Shown here in pieces: positions 10,237-17,979 of a stretch of 64,000 nt of DNA. The DNA comes from Rhodoferax sp. PAMC 29310. Its GTDB lineage: Bacteria > Pseudomonadota > Gammaproteobacteria > Burkholderiales > Burkholderiaceae_C. The DNA lies in contig NZ_CP072852.1 of the NCBI RefSeq assembly GCF_017948265.1, positions 310,001-374,000 on the forward strand. The letters are read 5' to 3'. The notes beneath the pieces are model-generated. The model did no database searches. It was not told where the DNA came from and saw nothing but the letters and a program-made list of their open reading frames with translations. Each line of letters begins with the position of its first letter. Position 1 is the stretch's first letter. A program made the position numbers and the translations under genes.

Positions 10237-10644
10237 GCGATACGGACCAATATGAAAATCCTGAAATATGGTTTTTAGCAACATTTTTTTTGCTGTGTGT
10301 GATAACCTGATTTTGTTGGATGTTGGGGTGGAGAAGCCGTCACGCATGGGCGAAACTGTCTTCCTCAACATGTCGCCCATCACGAAGATTGAAGTGACTG
10401 CTTCGCGATAGTGTTCCTTTGTTGGAACGCACCTGGTTAGTTTTTTAGATGTGGGTGAGGTCTTTACGTGCCACAACACCAGGTCAGGATTCTGTAATAT
10501 GGGCCTAAACCCTGCTCCTATTTCCCTTTTGGGTAGAAGAGCTGTCACGACTCACCTCGAAGAAGCCACTCAGTTTTCGGATCGGGTGGTTTTCTTCGTT
10601 TTTAGCCCGCTTGTTTAAAACATCAAATTTCGGCAGGTAGTTGA
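10227..10644. repeat. 418-bp segment bounded by a perfect 12-bp inverted repeat
   Basis: TCAACTACCTGC at 10227-10238 and its exact complement GCAGGTAGTTGA at 10633-10644 bound this segment. The first copy overlaps the right tip of the IS66-family element, and the second matches the first eight bases of that element's left tip (CAGGTAGT). The interior holds one weak minus-strand frame (10231-10548) without recognisable similarity and a hairpin with ATGGGCGA/TCGCCCAT arms at 10346-10380. It may be a non-autonomous relative or a leftover end of a second copy. The repeat is certain, its meaning is not. Confidence 0.5.
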
Positions 10645-10693
10645 AAGCCAAGCTCGGGCCGCTGGTGTGCACTCGGTCACACAACATTTTTTA

Positions 10694-10716
10694 GAGCTGG
10701 TCTATCTGACTAGCTC
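10694..10716. repeat. 23-bp palindrome, copy 1 (upstream of the AAA+ gene)
   Basis: The pattern is GAGCTGGTC, a five-base spacer TATCT, then GACTAGCTC, with one mismatch between arms. It lies 146 bp before the start codon of the AAA+ ATPase. Two close copies lie at 13125 and 13295, after the decayed second ATPase copy. Confidence 0.75.
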
Positions 10717-10862
10717 AAAAGCCCACCTTTTTTTGAAGGATCTCGGTAAACTCCCATCTCAAATTTTTATTTTCTTGGTGGCCCGTGAGTTGCCACTTTT
10801 TTCCAAAGCGCGACGCGCATGCACTGGGCATGGGTGCGCCGTTTTGGTCAAAAGGATAGAAA

Positions 10863-12134
10863 ATGGAACTCGAATTCGAAAGCCTGCCCGACTGGCTGTT
10901 GGTCAAAACATCACACTCAGTGCCCACCTACTGGGTGGACGTCATTAACGATTTCTTGCAGGTTATCGCCTCCATGTTTGTTGTGCGGGGACGAGAAACT
11001 GTACTCGTGCACATGTACAACAGGGGAGATCGGCTCTTGTTCGAGGTGGACTATCCCAGCCACTTCTGCGCAAAGAAATCGGCCGTTGATGTGATTCGCC
11101 AAGTTTTTAGCCAAATGTCGATTCATGCACATGCATGTCTAGGCATGAGCGACGACATCGGTCAAAAAGTGCGTGTTTTTAAGGTGGCGACAGGCCAGGG
11201 CGCAAACGTAGCGCGGCACCCAGAAACAGCAGAGCGAATCAAAGCAACCGTTGAAAAAATCAAGCAGACCGGCGAATTCAGGCCACTGAAAGCGCCGCCC
11301 AGGGATTGGGTCAGAAAGTTGGAAATGCTGCGGGAGTCGTTTCCAAATTTCGCGAGTGTGATCGATCTGGTTGTCGCGCCGCACATGGGAATCCTGGCAA
11401 AGGGTGGCTACCACCGCCAATCGCCCATGCTGCTGGTGGGCCCGCCCGGAATAGGCAAGACCCATTTTGCAAACGCGCTGGCTTCGACCATGGGGCTGCA
11501 TGGCGCGCTTTTCATCAACATTGCAGAAGAAACTAACGCTGCCAGCTTGGGTGGCAGTTCGGTTTTCTGGGCCAATTCAGCGCCGGGCAAACTTTTCGAA
11601 CTGCTGGCCTGGGGGGATGGGGGCAATTCGCCTGTGGCAAATCCTCTGGTGATCCTCGATGAGCTTGATAAGCCAACGGCCACGCAGTACAACCCAGTTG
11701 CATCGTTGTACACACTGCTCGAAGGCGATACTGCCAGTCGCTTCGTGGATCAGGGTGTCCCGGATGTGGTCCTTGACGCCAGCAGCGTGCGGTTTGTGGC
11801 AACCGCCAACGATGCATCCCTGATCCCCGAGCCCCTCCTGGGACGCATGGTGGTTTTTCACATCGCCCATCCAACAGCCGAGCAGTTGCGCGGCGTTGTG
11901 CGCGCGATTTATGCGGACTTGATTGATCGCACCCGGCTGCCGCTCAAGCGTGAGCTGCCTGATGTGTTGATTGACGCAGCCAAGGGACTCAATCCTCGCG
12001 AAGCCAAGATGCGCATGGAATGCGCCATTGCAAAGGCGGTGTCAGCAGGCCGTGACTGTGTGCGGCTTTCTGACTGGCCGGACTTCCCAACGGCTGCAAG
12101 TCACGGGCGTCGAAGTATCGGCTTTACCGGCTAG
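10863..12134 (+). CDS. Solo Lon-like AAA+ ATPase with an unrecognised N-terminal domain
   Basis: This 423-residue protein starts at ATG 10863 behind an AAAGGA ribosome site. Residues 1 to about 150 match no domain I know. Residues about 165-390 form an AAA+ module: Walker A GPPGIGKT at 193-200, Walker B LVILDELD with Asp/Glu at 266-267, sensor 1 in VRFVATAND, and GRM as a probable arginine finger. The stretch RFVDQGVPDVVLDASSVRF closely follows the Lon pattern ahead of sensor 1, yet there is no Lon peptidase domain. It ends in SDWPDFPTAASHGRR-SIGF. The substrate is unknown. It could act as a remodeller in an anti-phage or mobile-element function, but nothing here proves this. The decayed tail of a paralogue lies 0.75 kb downstream, and the same palindrome family flanks both. 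Confidence 0.85.
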   Translation: MELEFESLPDWLLVKTSHSVPTYWVDVINDFLQVIASMFVVRGRETVLVHMYNRGDRLLFEVDYPSHFCAKKSAVDVIRQVFSQMSIHAHACLGMSDDIGQKVRVFKVATGQGANVARHPETAERIKATVEKIKQTGEFRPLKAPPRDWVRKLEMLRESFPNFASVIDLVVAPHMGILAKGGYHRQSPMLLVGPPGIGKTHFANALASTMGLHGALFINIAEETNAASLGGSSVFWANSAPGKLFELLAWGDGGNSPVANPLVILDELDKPTATQYNPVASLYTLLEGDTASRFVDQGVPDVVLDASSVRFVATANDASLIPEPLLGRMVVFHIAHPTAEQLRGVVRAIYADLIDRTRLPLKRELPDVLIDAAKGLNPREAKMRMECAIAKAVSAGRDCVRLSDWPDFPTAASHGRRSIGFTG

Positions 12135-12879
12135 GTCCGTTGCCCTCGTCGTGGCGTAGTCTGATCGCATTCCTGTGCCCCCTCAATCTGTCTACTACTT
12201 GCTCGGGCAGAACGTTGATGCATTAGTAAAAGAGGCTCCAGCAACGATTTACGCTGGATGGACGCCATGGCGTGAAATCTGGCGCCCCCCAGCGTGTCAT
12301 CTGGCGCTCTGGCGTGACTTATCGACACCAGTTGGGGATCTAAACCAGATGCGGCCTTTTTGCGTAGTGCGTTTATTTTTGTGAAGCATAAACGCCTCGG
12401 CACCTCTCCAATAACATGGGTATGGTGGTTGCTTGTTGCAAATCACTTGGCGCAAGAATGCATCAAATAGTCTGGCACACACGACCCGGAAAAAAAACGG
12501 GTCGCCAATCCCGGCTTCGTTATTACAAGGCCCTCAATCTCTTCAGGATGGCGGCAGTAGTTTTGAGCCTTGACGAGATCGCGCGCGAGATCAGCGATTT
12601 CGTGCGTGGTGGAGATCGAAACGCCGCCACTTTGTGCATCAGCCCACAAAGTGGAGTTCAACCCTGATCCGTGCACACGGCAATCAACTCTTCGGCGAGT
12701 GCATCGTGATCGATCTTGGAGTCCGCAGGGATCAGTGACCTAAAAAAATTTACCGAGATGCATGGGTGTGCTTGTCGGACAGGCGGGGTTGGTGTCTTGG
12801 CTGAGTTTTGGGTTGTTGGGTTGTTTTGGGGTGGTGTTCGCTTTTGACATGGTTTGGGGGGGGCCTTTGGTGTACCGTG
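12135..12879. other. 745 bp without a confident gene, several hairpins
   Basis: I see no complete gene here. A CGACCCG/CGGGTCG hairpin sits at 12482-12504 and a CCACTTTGTG/CACAAAGTGG hairpin at 12627-12654. On the minus strand, 12740-12658 reads as a plausible protein tail (SLIPADSKIDHDALAEELIA, ending VCTDQG and a stop), but it has no start and no recognised relatives. From 12763 to 12860 the plus strand is strongly enriched in G and T. It looks like a graveyard of inserted fragments. Confidence 0.5.
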
Positions 12880-13040
12880 GACGGCTCTGGCGAGCGAGCC
12901 CGAAAACTGTGCAATGTCGATGTACGGTCACTCAGCAGGTTTCTGAGCTGTGCGATGCGGGGTCGGGGAAGGTCTCGGGCTGGCCAGAAATTCCGACGGC
13001 TGCCTCTCATCAGCGCCGCGGGATTGGGTTCATGGCGTAA
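12880..13040 (+). pseudogene. Decayed C-terminal tail of a second Lon-like AAA+ ATPase
   Basis: The frame ending at 13040 finishes with GWPEIPTAASHQRRGIGF plus two residues. This matches the tail of the upstream ATPase (DWPDFPTAASHGRRSIGF) at 14 of 18 positions. Nucleotide resemblance continues leftward through a CTCAGCAGG block to about 12880, but only across frame changes. No Walker motifs or start precede it. It is the divergent remnant of a paralogue, not a recent duplicate, because the two copies differ at many silent and non-silent positions. Confidence 0.7.
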
Positions 13041-13061
13041 GCTAAGCAAGATCGATTAGCG

Positions 13062-13096
13062 GAAACACCAAATTGTGAAAGACATTTTGGTGTTTC
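13062..13096 (+). terminator. Hairpin after the decayed ATPase copy
   Basis: GAAACACCAAAT at 13062-13073 pairs with ATTTTGGTGTTTC at 13084-13096 with a single bulge. It begins 22 bp after the stop of the remnant. There is no clean U-run after it, so a terminator role is only likely. Confidence 0.4.
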
Positions 13097-13124
13097 AAGC
13101 GAACAAGCGTGTTTAAAAAATTTC

Positions 13125-13147
13125 GAGCTGGTCTGTCTGACCAGCTG
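13125..13147. repeat. 23-bp palindrome, copy 2
   Basis: GAGCTGGTC, spacer TGTCT, then GACCAGCTG. The arms are perfect except for the outermost base. It lies 85 bp after the stop of the decayed ATPase copy and 170 bp before copy 3. Confidence 0.75.
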
Positions 13148-13291
13148 TCAGTTTCACGCTGGCGCAGTCATCGGCTGCGGGTATGCATGGGACCGTGTGA
13201 CTGCTTGAAACGGCAGCGTGTAAGGGGTTTTAAGCGGCTTCGTGATGGCATGATGCACGATGTCGACAATCCTCCGCTCGCGAAAACTCAG

Positions 13292-13320
13292 TTTGAGCTG
13301 GTCTGGCTGACCAGCTCAAA
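13292..13320. repeat. 23-bp palindrome, copy 3, extended to perfect 12-bp arms
   Basis: TTTGAGCTGGTC, spacer TGGCT, then GACCAGCTCAAA. All 12 base pairs match, so this is the most symmetrical of the three copies. A second small inverted repeat, GCACA and TGTGC around an AT-rich loop, follows at about 13374-13393. The IS21 element begins 158 bp further on. Confidence 0.8.
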
Positions 13321-13663
13321 ATTGCGGTTTTTCCAATCCTTCCTGGACTGGGGTGTGACTAACAATTGATCTCGCACAGTAATAATTGTGCGCGCACAAC
13401 TGGTTTAGGGAAATCAATGACTTACGAACGCTGTATCGGTTTTTCGTCTGCTGATTCGCACAAAAATAACGCGCACGTGGGTATTCCAGACCATCGTGAC
13501 CGGTCATTCCGGTCGAACGTGACCGATTTCAGGGTTTGACCGGAATGACCGGTCACGCCACCGCAATCGTCGGTCACGAGGCCGCAATCAGATACCGCAG
13601 CGTGTGATGTTGCGCATATTTCCATAAACCTCGGGTGGCCTCTTCGGCTTTGCTGGAGTGGGC

Positions 13664-15190
13664 ATGCCCGATACCCGAAGGATCAATATGCGCAAGATAC
13701 GGGACGTCCTACGTCTCAAACTTGAATCCCGACTCTCCCATGAGCGAATCGCCGCCGCCCTGAGCCTGTCCAAGGGAGTGGTCAGCAAGTACGTCAGTTT
13801 GGCAAGCGCCGCTGGCCTGGATTGGGCCCAAGTTCAAGCCCTGGATGACACGGCACTGCACAAGTGCCTGCTGGGCACGCCTCAGCGCACCAGTGCTTTT
13901 GTGGTGCCCGACTATGCCCGCATCCATCAAGAGTTGCGCCGCAAAGGCATGACCTTGATGCTGCTGTGGGAAGAGCACGCGGCCCGGCACCCCGGTGAAT
14001 CCACCCACCGCTACGCCCAGTTCTGCGTCAACTACCGCAGCTACGCCAAGACCCTCAAGCGCTCCATGCGCCAGGTTCACCGGGCTGGCGAGAAGCTGTT
14101 CATCGACTACGCCGGCCCCACAGTCGCGCTCAGCGACGCCAGCCGCGCCCACATCTTTGTCGCTGCCCTGGGCGCGTCGAGCTACACCTTCGCCTGCGCT
14201 ACACCCCGCGAGACGATGGCCGACTGGCTGGGTGCGACGGCCCAGGCGCTGTGCTTCTTTGGCGGTGTGCCCCAGCTCATCGTGCCTGACAACCCCAAAG
14301 CCTTGATAGCCAATGCTGATCGGTATGAACCACGAGCCAACGAGACGGTGCACGACTTTGCGCGCCACTACGGCACCTCGTTCCTGCCCGCACGGCCCTA
14401 CCACCCGCAAGACAAAGGCAAGGTCGAGTCCGCCGTGCAGGTGGTGGAGCGCTGGATTCTGATGCGATTGCGCCACCAGCGGTTTGCCACGGTCGATGAC
14501 GTCAACGAGGCCATCGCACCGCTCTTGGAACAGCTAAATGCCAAGGCGTTTCAGAAGCTGCTCGGCAGCCGCGCCAGTGCGTTTGCACAACTTGACGCCC
14601 CGGCCCTGCAACCGCTGCCCCTACAAACCTGGGAGTTGGCCGTCTACAAGACCGTGCGAGTTCACATTGACCAGCACGTTGAGTTCGAGGGCCACCGTTA
14701 CAGCGTGCCGCAGTCACTGGTTGGGCAAGTGCTGGAGGCCCGCGTGACGGCGCGCACGGTGGAGTTGCTGCACCGGGGCCAGCGCGTGGCGTCTCACCTG
14801 CGCTGTGCGCACAAGGGTGGATTTACCACCGTGCCTGAACACCTGTCGGCTGCCCACCGGGCTCACCTGCAGTGGACGCCTGAGCGACTCATCCACTGGG
14901 GCAACAGCATTGGCGTGGCCACTGGTGCCTTGGTGACGCGCTTGCTGGAAACACGACGTCACCCCGAGCATGGCTACCGGGCCTGTCTGGGCTTGTTGGC
15001 ATTGGCCAAGCGCTTTACCAAGCCACGACTGGAGGCCGCCTGTGTGGTGGCGCTGGAATTGGGCACCACCAACAGCACCCACGTGCGTGACATTCTGGTC
15101 AATGGGCGTGATCAGGTGCAGGCCAGCACTACGCCAGAGTGGACCAGCCCGCAGCATGCCCATGTGCGTGGCGCGGGCTATTACCAATGA
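13664..15190 (+). CDS. istA: IS21 family transposase IstA
   Basis: IstA catalyses strand transfer of the element. I chose ATG 13664, which has GGAG a few bases upstream; a GTG at 13658 is an alternative. The protein has an N-terminal helix-turn-helix (about 10-60, including SHERIAAALSLSKGVVSKYV) and the rve-type catalytic core with FIDYAG (Asp about 148), VPDNPK (Asp about 208) and KGKVESAV (Glu about 255). A basic C-terminal Mu-like domain follows. Its length of about 508 residues is normal for the family. The gap to the istB frame is short, so the two are translated together. Confidence 0.95.
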   Translation: MPDTRRINMRKIRDVLRLKLESRLSHERIAAALSLSKGVVSKYVSLASAAGLDWAQVQALDDTALHKCLLGTPQRTSAFVVPDYARIHQELRRKGMTLMLLWEEHAARHPGESTHRYAQFCVNYRSYAKTLKRSMRQVHRAGEKLFIDYAGPTVALSDASRAHIFVAALGASSYTFACATPRETMADWLGATAQALCFFGGVPQLIVPDNPKALIANADRYEPRANETVHDFARHYGTSFLPARPYHPQDKGKVESAVQVVERWILMRLRHQRFATVDDVNEAIAPLLEQLNAKAFQKLLGSRASAFAQLDAPALQPLPLQTWELAVYKTVRVHIDQHVEFEGHRYSVPQSLVGQVLEARVTARTVELLHRGQRVASHLRCAHKGGFTTVPEHLSAAHRAHLQWTPERLIHWGNSIGVATGALVTRLLETRRHPEHGYRACLGLLALAKRFTKPRLEAACVVALELGTTNSTHVRDILVNGRDQVQASTTPEWTSPQHAHVRGAGYYQ

Positions 15191-15244
15191 CCCATGACAC
15201 CCAGCATCTCGCTCACAACCACCTACCCGACAACAGGCATTCCC

Positions 15245-16009
15245 ATGAGGATGAACACCACGATTGAACAACTCCGCGGCCTGCGCCTGACTGGCATGGC
15301 CACCGGTTTGCAGGAACAGCTCACCCAGGCCGGGATGACGGGAATCAGCTTTGAGGAGCGCCTCGTACTGTTGGTGGACCGCGAAGTCCACTGGCGCAAC
15401 GATAAACGCCAGACTCGACTACTCAAGGATGCCAAGTTGAAGCACCGCCAGGCCAGCATTGAGGATCTGGATACCCACGCCGGGCGGGGACAGGAGCGCA
15501 AGGCTGTCATGAGTCTGGCATTGGGTGACTGGATTGAGAGCGGTCACAGTGTGCTGATCACTGGCCCCACTGGGGCGGGCAAGTCCTGGCTGGCCTGCGC
15601 ATTGGCGCAGTACGCCTGCCGCCGGGGGCACTCTGCGTATTACCAACGGGTGCCCCGATTGGGTGAAGAACTGCGCATCCGCCACGGCAACGGCACGTTT
15701 GGCAAGTGGCTGCTTCAAATGGCCAAGACGGATGTGCTGCTGCTGGAGGATTGGGGAATGGCCGGGATTGACAGCCAGACTCGCGCTGACTTGCTGGAGA
15801 TCATTGATGAGCGGGCAGCCAACAAAGCCACCATCATCACCAGCCAATTACCGATTGAGCATTGGCATGCCTGGGTGGGCGACGCCACGATTGCTGACGC
15901 TATTCTGGACCGAGTGATGCAACGAAATCACCGTTTCACCCTCACGGGCGAGTCTCTTCGTCAGAAGCCAAAAGCAAGCAAAAAGGAGGTCAATCCAGAC
16001 CCATCGTGA
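15245..16009 (+). CDS. istB: IS21 family helper ATPase IstB
   Basis: IstB is the AAA+ helper that selects target DNA and stimulates IstA. The protein has 254 residues from ATG 15245 (MRMNTTIEQLRGLRL). Walker A is GPTGAGKS at about 107-114, Walker B is DVLLLEDWG, and the sensor region reads TIITSQLPIEHWH, all typical of the IstB/DnaC-like group. The gene is intact and sits 54 bp after istA. The last 90 bases before the element tip carry the right-end repeats. Confidence 0.95.
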   Translation: MRMNTTIEQLRGLRLTGMATGLQEQLTQAGMTGISFEERLVLLVDREVHWRNDKRQTRLLKDAKLKHRQASIEDLDTHAGRGQERKAVMSLALGDWIESGHSVLITGPTGAGKSWLACALAQYACRRGHSAYYQRVPRLGEELRIRHGNGTFGKWLLQMAKTDVLLLEDWGMAGIDSQTRADLLEIIDERAANKATIITSQLPIEHWHAWVGDATIADAILDRVMQRNHRFTLTGESLRQKPKASKKEVNPDPS

Positions 16010-16416
16010 CCGACACCCCTACAATTTAGATGCGCAATACCGCACGCTGCGCCACCGGTCACGATCGACCGGAATCAGCGGTCACGATCGCCGGAATACG
16101 CACGCACGACTTTTATGCAGAGCATGTGTCGAAAGAGGGTTTTTAGCGGCTTTGCGGTGCGCCTAAACCCGGCAACCCACTGGGTGAATCGCTGAGGAAC
16201 ATCCCAAGGGAACACTACTTACGTCCCGCGCCACTCCTACAGAAGCAAAAGACTTCAAAGACCTCTTTTGCATCGCGGCTGATTGAATCAAATTTTCTAA
16301 TCACATCGCCTGCGGTATTCTGTTTACTAAAGTACCCTTTCATCCTTTTCCGAGGTGTTCCTGCCGTTAACGGACGAGCCCCTCGAATCTCGTGTTCACA
16401 ATGACGTCTTGAAACC

Positions 16417-16617
16417 GTGAAGTTCTTACTTTTTGCCATTGCGATTGCCACTTCTTTAGTGATTCTGAAATTCTGGGCGCCCAACAACTGGGCGTCGCTC
16501 GAGATCATGGTTGGCGCTGGGCTCGTTCTAATCGTGGCAACGGCGGTTGCCATCGTCGCGTCGCGAAATCGACAGCGAAGACGACTGACTGATATGCGAG
16601 ATTCTGCGCTTTGGTGA
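16417..16617 (+). CDS. Small two-helix membrane protein, hypothetical
   Basis: A 66-residue frame starts at GTG 16417. It has two clear hydrophobic helices, about 2-20 (FLLFAIAIATSLVILKFW) and about 28-48 (LEIMVGAGLVLIVATAVAIV), followed by a basic tail (SRNRQRRRL) that would stay in the cytoplasm. No family is recognised. The flanking 16109-16416 and 16618-16930 hold no other gene I can support. Composition supports a real membrane peptide, but the weak ribosome site and isolation leave doubt. Confidence 0.4.
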   Translation: MKFLLFAIAIATSLVILKFWAPNNWASLEIMVGAGLVLIVATAVAIVASRNRQRRRLTDMRDSALW

Positions 16618-16930
16618 CTGCGTATGGCTCTTGACGACCAACAGCGGGTGCTCACGGGTGTCAGCTTCCGGGCAATGAAAAGATCTTTACCGTTGAGGTT
16701 CTATAAAGCTGCCGCTCAATCGGCGGCATCTCGTCCGCATTGCTGACGCTGGCGACGGAATAGTCTGGGACAGGACTGCAGCGGCTGCTGTCGGCCGCCA
16801 ACGCCAGCTTCCGGGTCAGCCAATTTCATCGATTTGGAGGCTGGTCAACCGCCGTTCAAAGGCCTCGGCAAGGTGCCCCAGCTGACATTGATGCCACACG
16901 GAACCGGCCACGAAAACCTATCTTTCTTAA
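16618..16930. other. Non-coding stretch before the toxin-antitoxin pair
   Basis: I see no gene or RNA here. Several short GC-rich words recur (GCCGCCAACGCCAGC, GCTGCTGTCGGCC), which suggests remnants of older coding DNA, but no reading frame is kept. Confidence 0.4.
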
Positions 16931-16933
16931 TGT

Positions 16934-16956
16934 GAATTGCAATTGCAATACAATTC
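16934..16956 (+). promoter_or_regulatory. Palindromic operator ahead of the antitoxin gene
   Basis: GAATTG and CAATTC enclose a perfect inner palindrome TTGCAATTGCAA (16937-16948). It ends four bases before the antitoxin ATG, so a bound protein would block initiation. Autoregulation by the antitoxin or the toxin-antitoxin complex is the likely use, by analogy with ParDE-type operons. Confidence 0.55.
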
Positions 16957-16960
16957 AATA

Positions 16961-17239
16961 ATGAAAACTGCAACCATACCCCCGATCCGCGTCGCGCCTG
17001 AGTTTAGGATCGAAGTTGAGGACGTCCTTGAGCAAGGTGAAACGCTTTCAGAATTCGTCGAAAACGCCGTACGTCAAACAGTTTTGAAGCGCAAGCATCA
17101 AGCTGAATTCCTGCGTCGGGGCATCACTGCAATCGAGGAAACAAAGCGAACAGGCGGAGGCATTGCTGCGGAGGTCGTGGTTGCCAAGCTTGAAGCCAAG
17201 CTGGCGGCTGCACGTCGAACCCAGTCTCAGCACAGTTGA
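16961..17239 (+). CDS. Antitoxin, YlcI/YnfO-like
   Basis: This 92-residue protein starts at ATG 16961 (MKTATIPPIRVAPEFR). An upstream TTG frame start would lie inside the operator and is unlikely. The opening beta-strand-like segment followed by LSEFVENAVRQTVLKRKHQ resembles ribbon-helix-helix antitoxins such as the YlcI/YnfO group. The C-terminal half is helical and charged (AKLEAKLAAARR) and would wrap the toxin. Its TGA overlaps the toxin ATG by one base, the tight coupling usual for type II pairs. It should neutralise the downstream ParE-like toxin. Confidence 0.75.
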   Translation: MKTATIPPIRVAPEFRIEVEDVLEQGETLSEFVENAVRQTVLKRKHQAEFLRRGITAIEETKRTGGGIAAEVVVAKLEAKLAAARRTQSQHS

Positions 17240-17556
17240 TGATTTATACCGTTCAATTCAGTGCTGCTGCCGACGAAGACTTGGAGAGGCTTTTTGATTT
17301 CATTCTCCAACGTGAACTGGAAAGTGCAACTGGTGATCTTGACATTCCCGAGAGAGCGCTAAAGGCCATCAAAGAGGGCATAGGCCTTTTGCGGTCATCT
17401 CCATTTGCCTGTCGCAAGGTTGGGGAAAATCCTTTCATCCGAGAACTCGTGATCACTTTTGGACGCTCAGGCTATGTGGCTCTTTATGAAATAGTTGATG
17501 ACAGCACCGTCATCATTGGTGCAATCCGTCACCAACGGGAAGATGATTACCACTGA
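17239..17556 (+). CDS. ParE/RelE superfamily toxin
   Basis: This 105-residue protein starts at ATG 17239 (MIYTVQFSAAADEDLERL). The pattern is that of ParE/RelE toxins: an N-terminal strand, two helices through ALKAIKEGIGLLRSSPFACRK, then strands ending VALYEIVDDSTVIIGAIRHQRE, with the I-x-AIRH-x-RE motif common in ParE. ParE members inhibit gyrase and RelE members cut mRNA. The sequence favours the ParE side, but the target cannot be fixed from sequence. It is translationally coupled to the antitoxin. Confidence 0.8.
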   Translation: MIYTVQFSAAADEDLERLFDFILQRELESATGDLDIPERALKAIKEGIGLLRSSPFACRKVGENPFIRELVITFGRSGYVALYEIVDDSTVIIGAIRHQREDDYH

Positions 17557-17959
17557 GTCAACAAATTGTTGGTGCGGTGGCTCCCAATCCCCGCCACTGG
17601 TCAATCGTGGATGTGGCTGCCATCGAAATCAACGCCACATAGCTGACCTTCAAAGGTGACATGAACAGCCGGTTTGGATGAGTCATTTCGGCAAGTTGGC
17701 TGACCGGAAGGGGCACCAAACAGCCGCACAACGGTCAGGCAGCCATCACAGCCACGACTGGGGTTTCGAAATCGCCTGCCGCGCTTCACTTCAGACAAGG
17801 GTGCCGAGTTCCTGCTCTTCTTACCAAGTTACCCCCACGACCTGTGGTCTAAGCTGTTGATAAGTCATTGAACAACTGCCCGATGTGCCGCCAGTGCTGG
17901 GCTAGCGGGTTGCGCCTAAAAAGAAGGCAGTGGGTGATGACACGGGGTGGGATACTATG
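17557..17959. other. About 400 bp without a recognised gene
   Basis: Neither strand has a gene I can support. A minus-strand 65-codon frame at 17601-17798 is possible but is Cys- and Arg-rich and resembles nothing known to me. The base composition is like that of the neighbouring accessory DNA. Confidence 0.4.
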
Positions 17960-17975
17960 CTGTATAAAAAAACAG
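17960..17975 (+). promoter_or_regulatory. LexA (SOS) box of umuD
   Basis: CTGTATAAAAAAACAG fits the CTGT-N8-ACAG SOS box with the usual AT-rich centre. It ends four bases before the umuD start codon, so LexA would repress this gene until DNA damage. Confidence 0.85.
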
Positions 17976-17979
17976 TCAT

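Larger units (their letters stand above)
13478..16102 (+). mobile_element. Complete IS21-family insertion sequence with 6-bp target duplication
   Basis: The element is 2625 bp. Its ends form imperfect inverted repeats of about 48 bp (13478-13525 and 16056-16102), both starting TG and carrying GTATTCC, ATCGTGACCG and ATTCCGGTCGA blocks in the same order. This repeated internal pattern is typical of IS21 transposase binding sites. The six bases CGCACG occur immediately outside both ends (13472-13477 and 16103-16108), as expected for a target-site duplication. Both genes, istA and istB, are intact. The insertion therefore looks fairly recent and possibly active. Confidence 0.9.

Noticed and set aside
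10694..13320. A CRISPR array as explanation for the repeated 23-mers
   Set aside because: The three copies are 2431 and 170 bp apart, are palindromic, and have no regular spacers or cas genes nearby.
10694..13320. FadR/PdhR-type GntR operators as explanation for the palindromes
   Set aside because: Those sites are TGGTC-N-GACCA with a single central base. Here the arms are separated by five bases, so the geometry differs.
13709..14476. A 255-codon minus-strand frame in the IS21 element
   Set aside because: It is antisense to istA and lacks any recognised motif.
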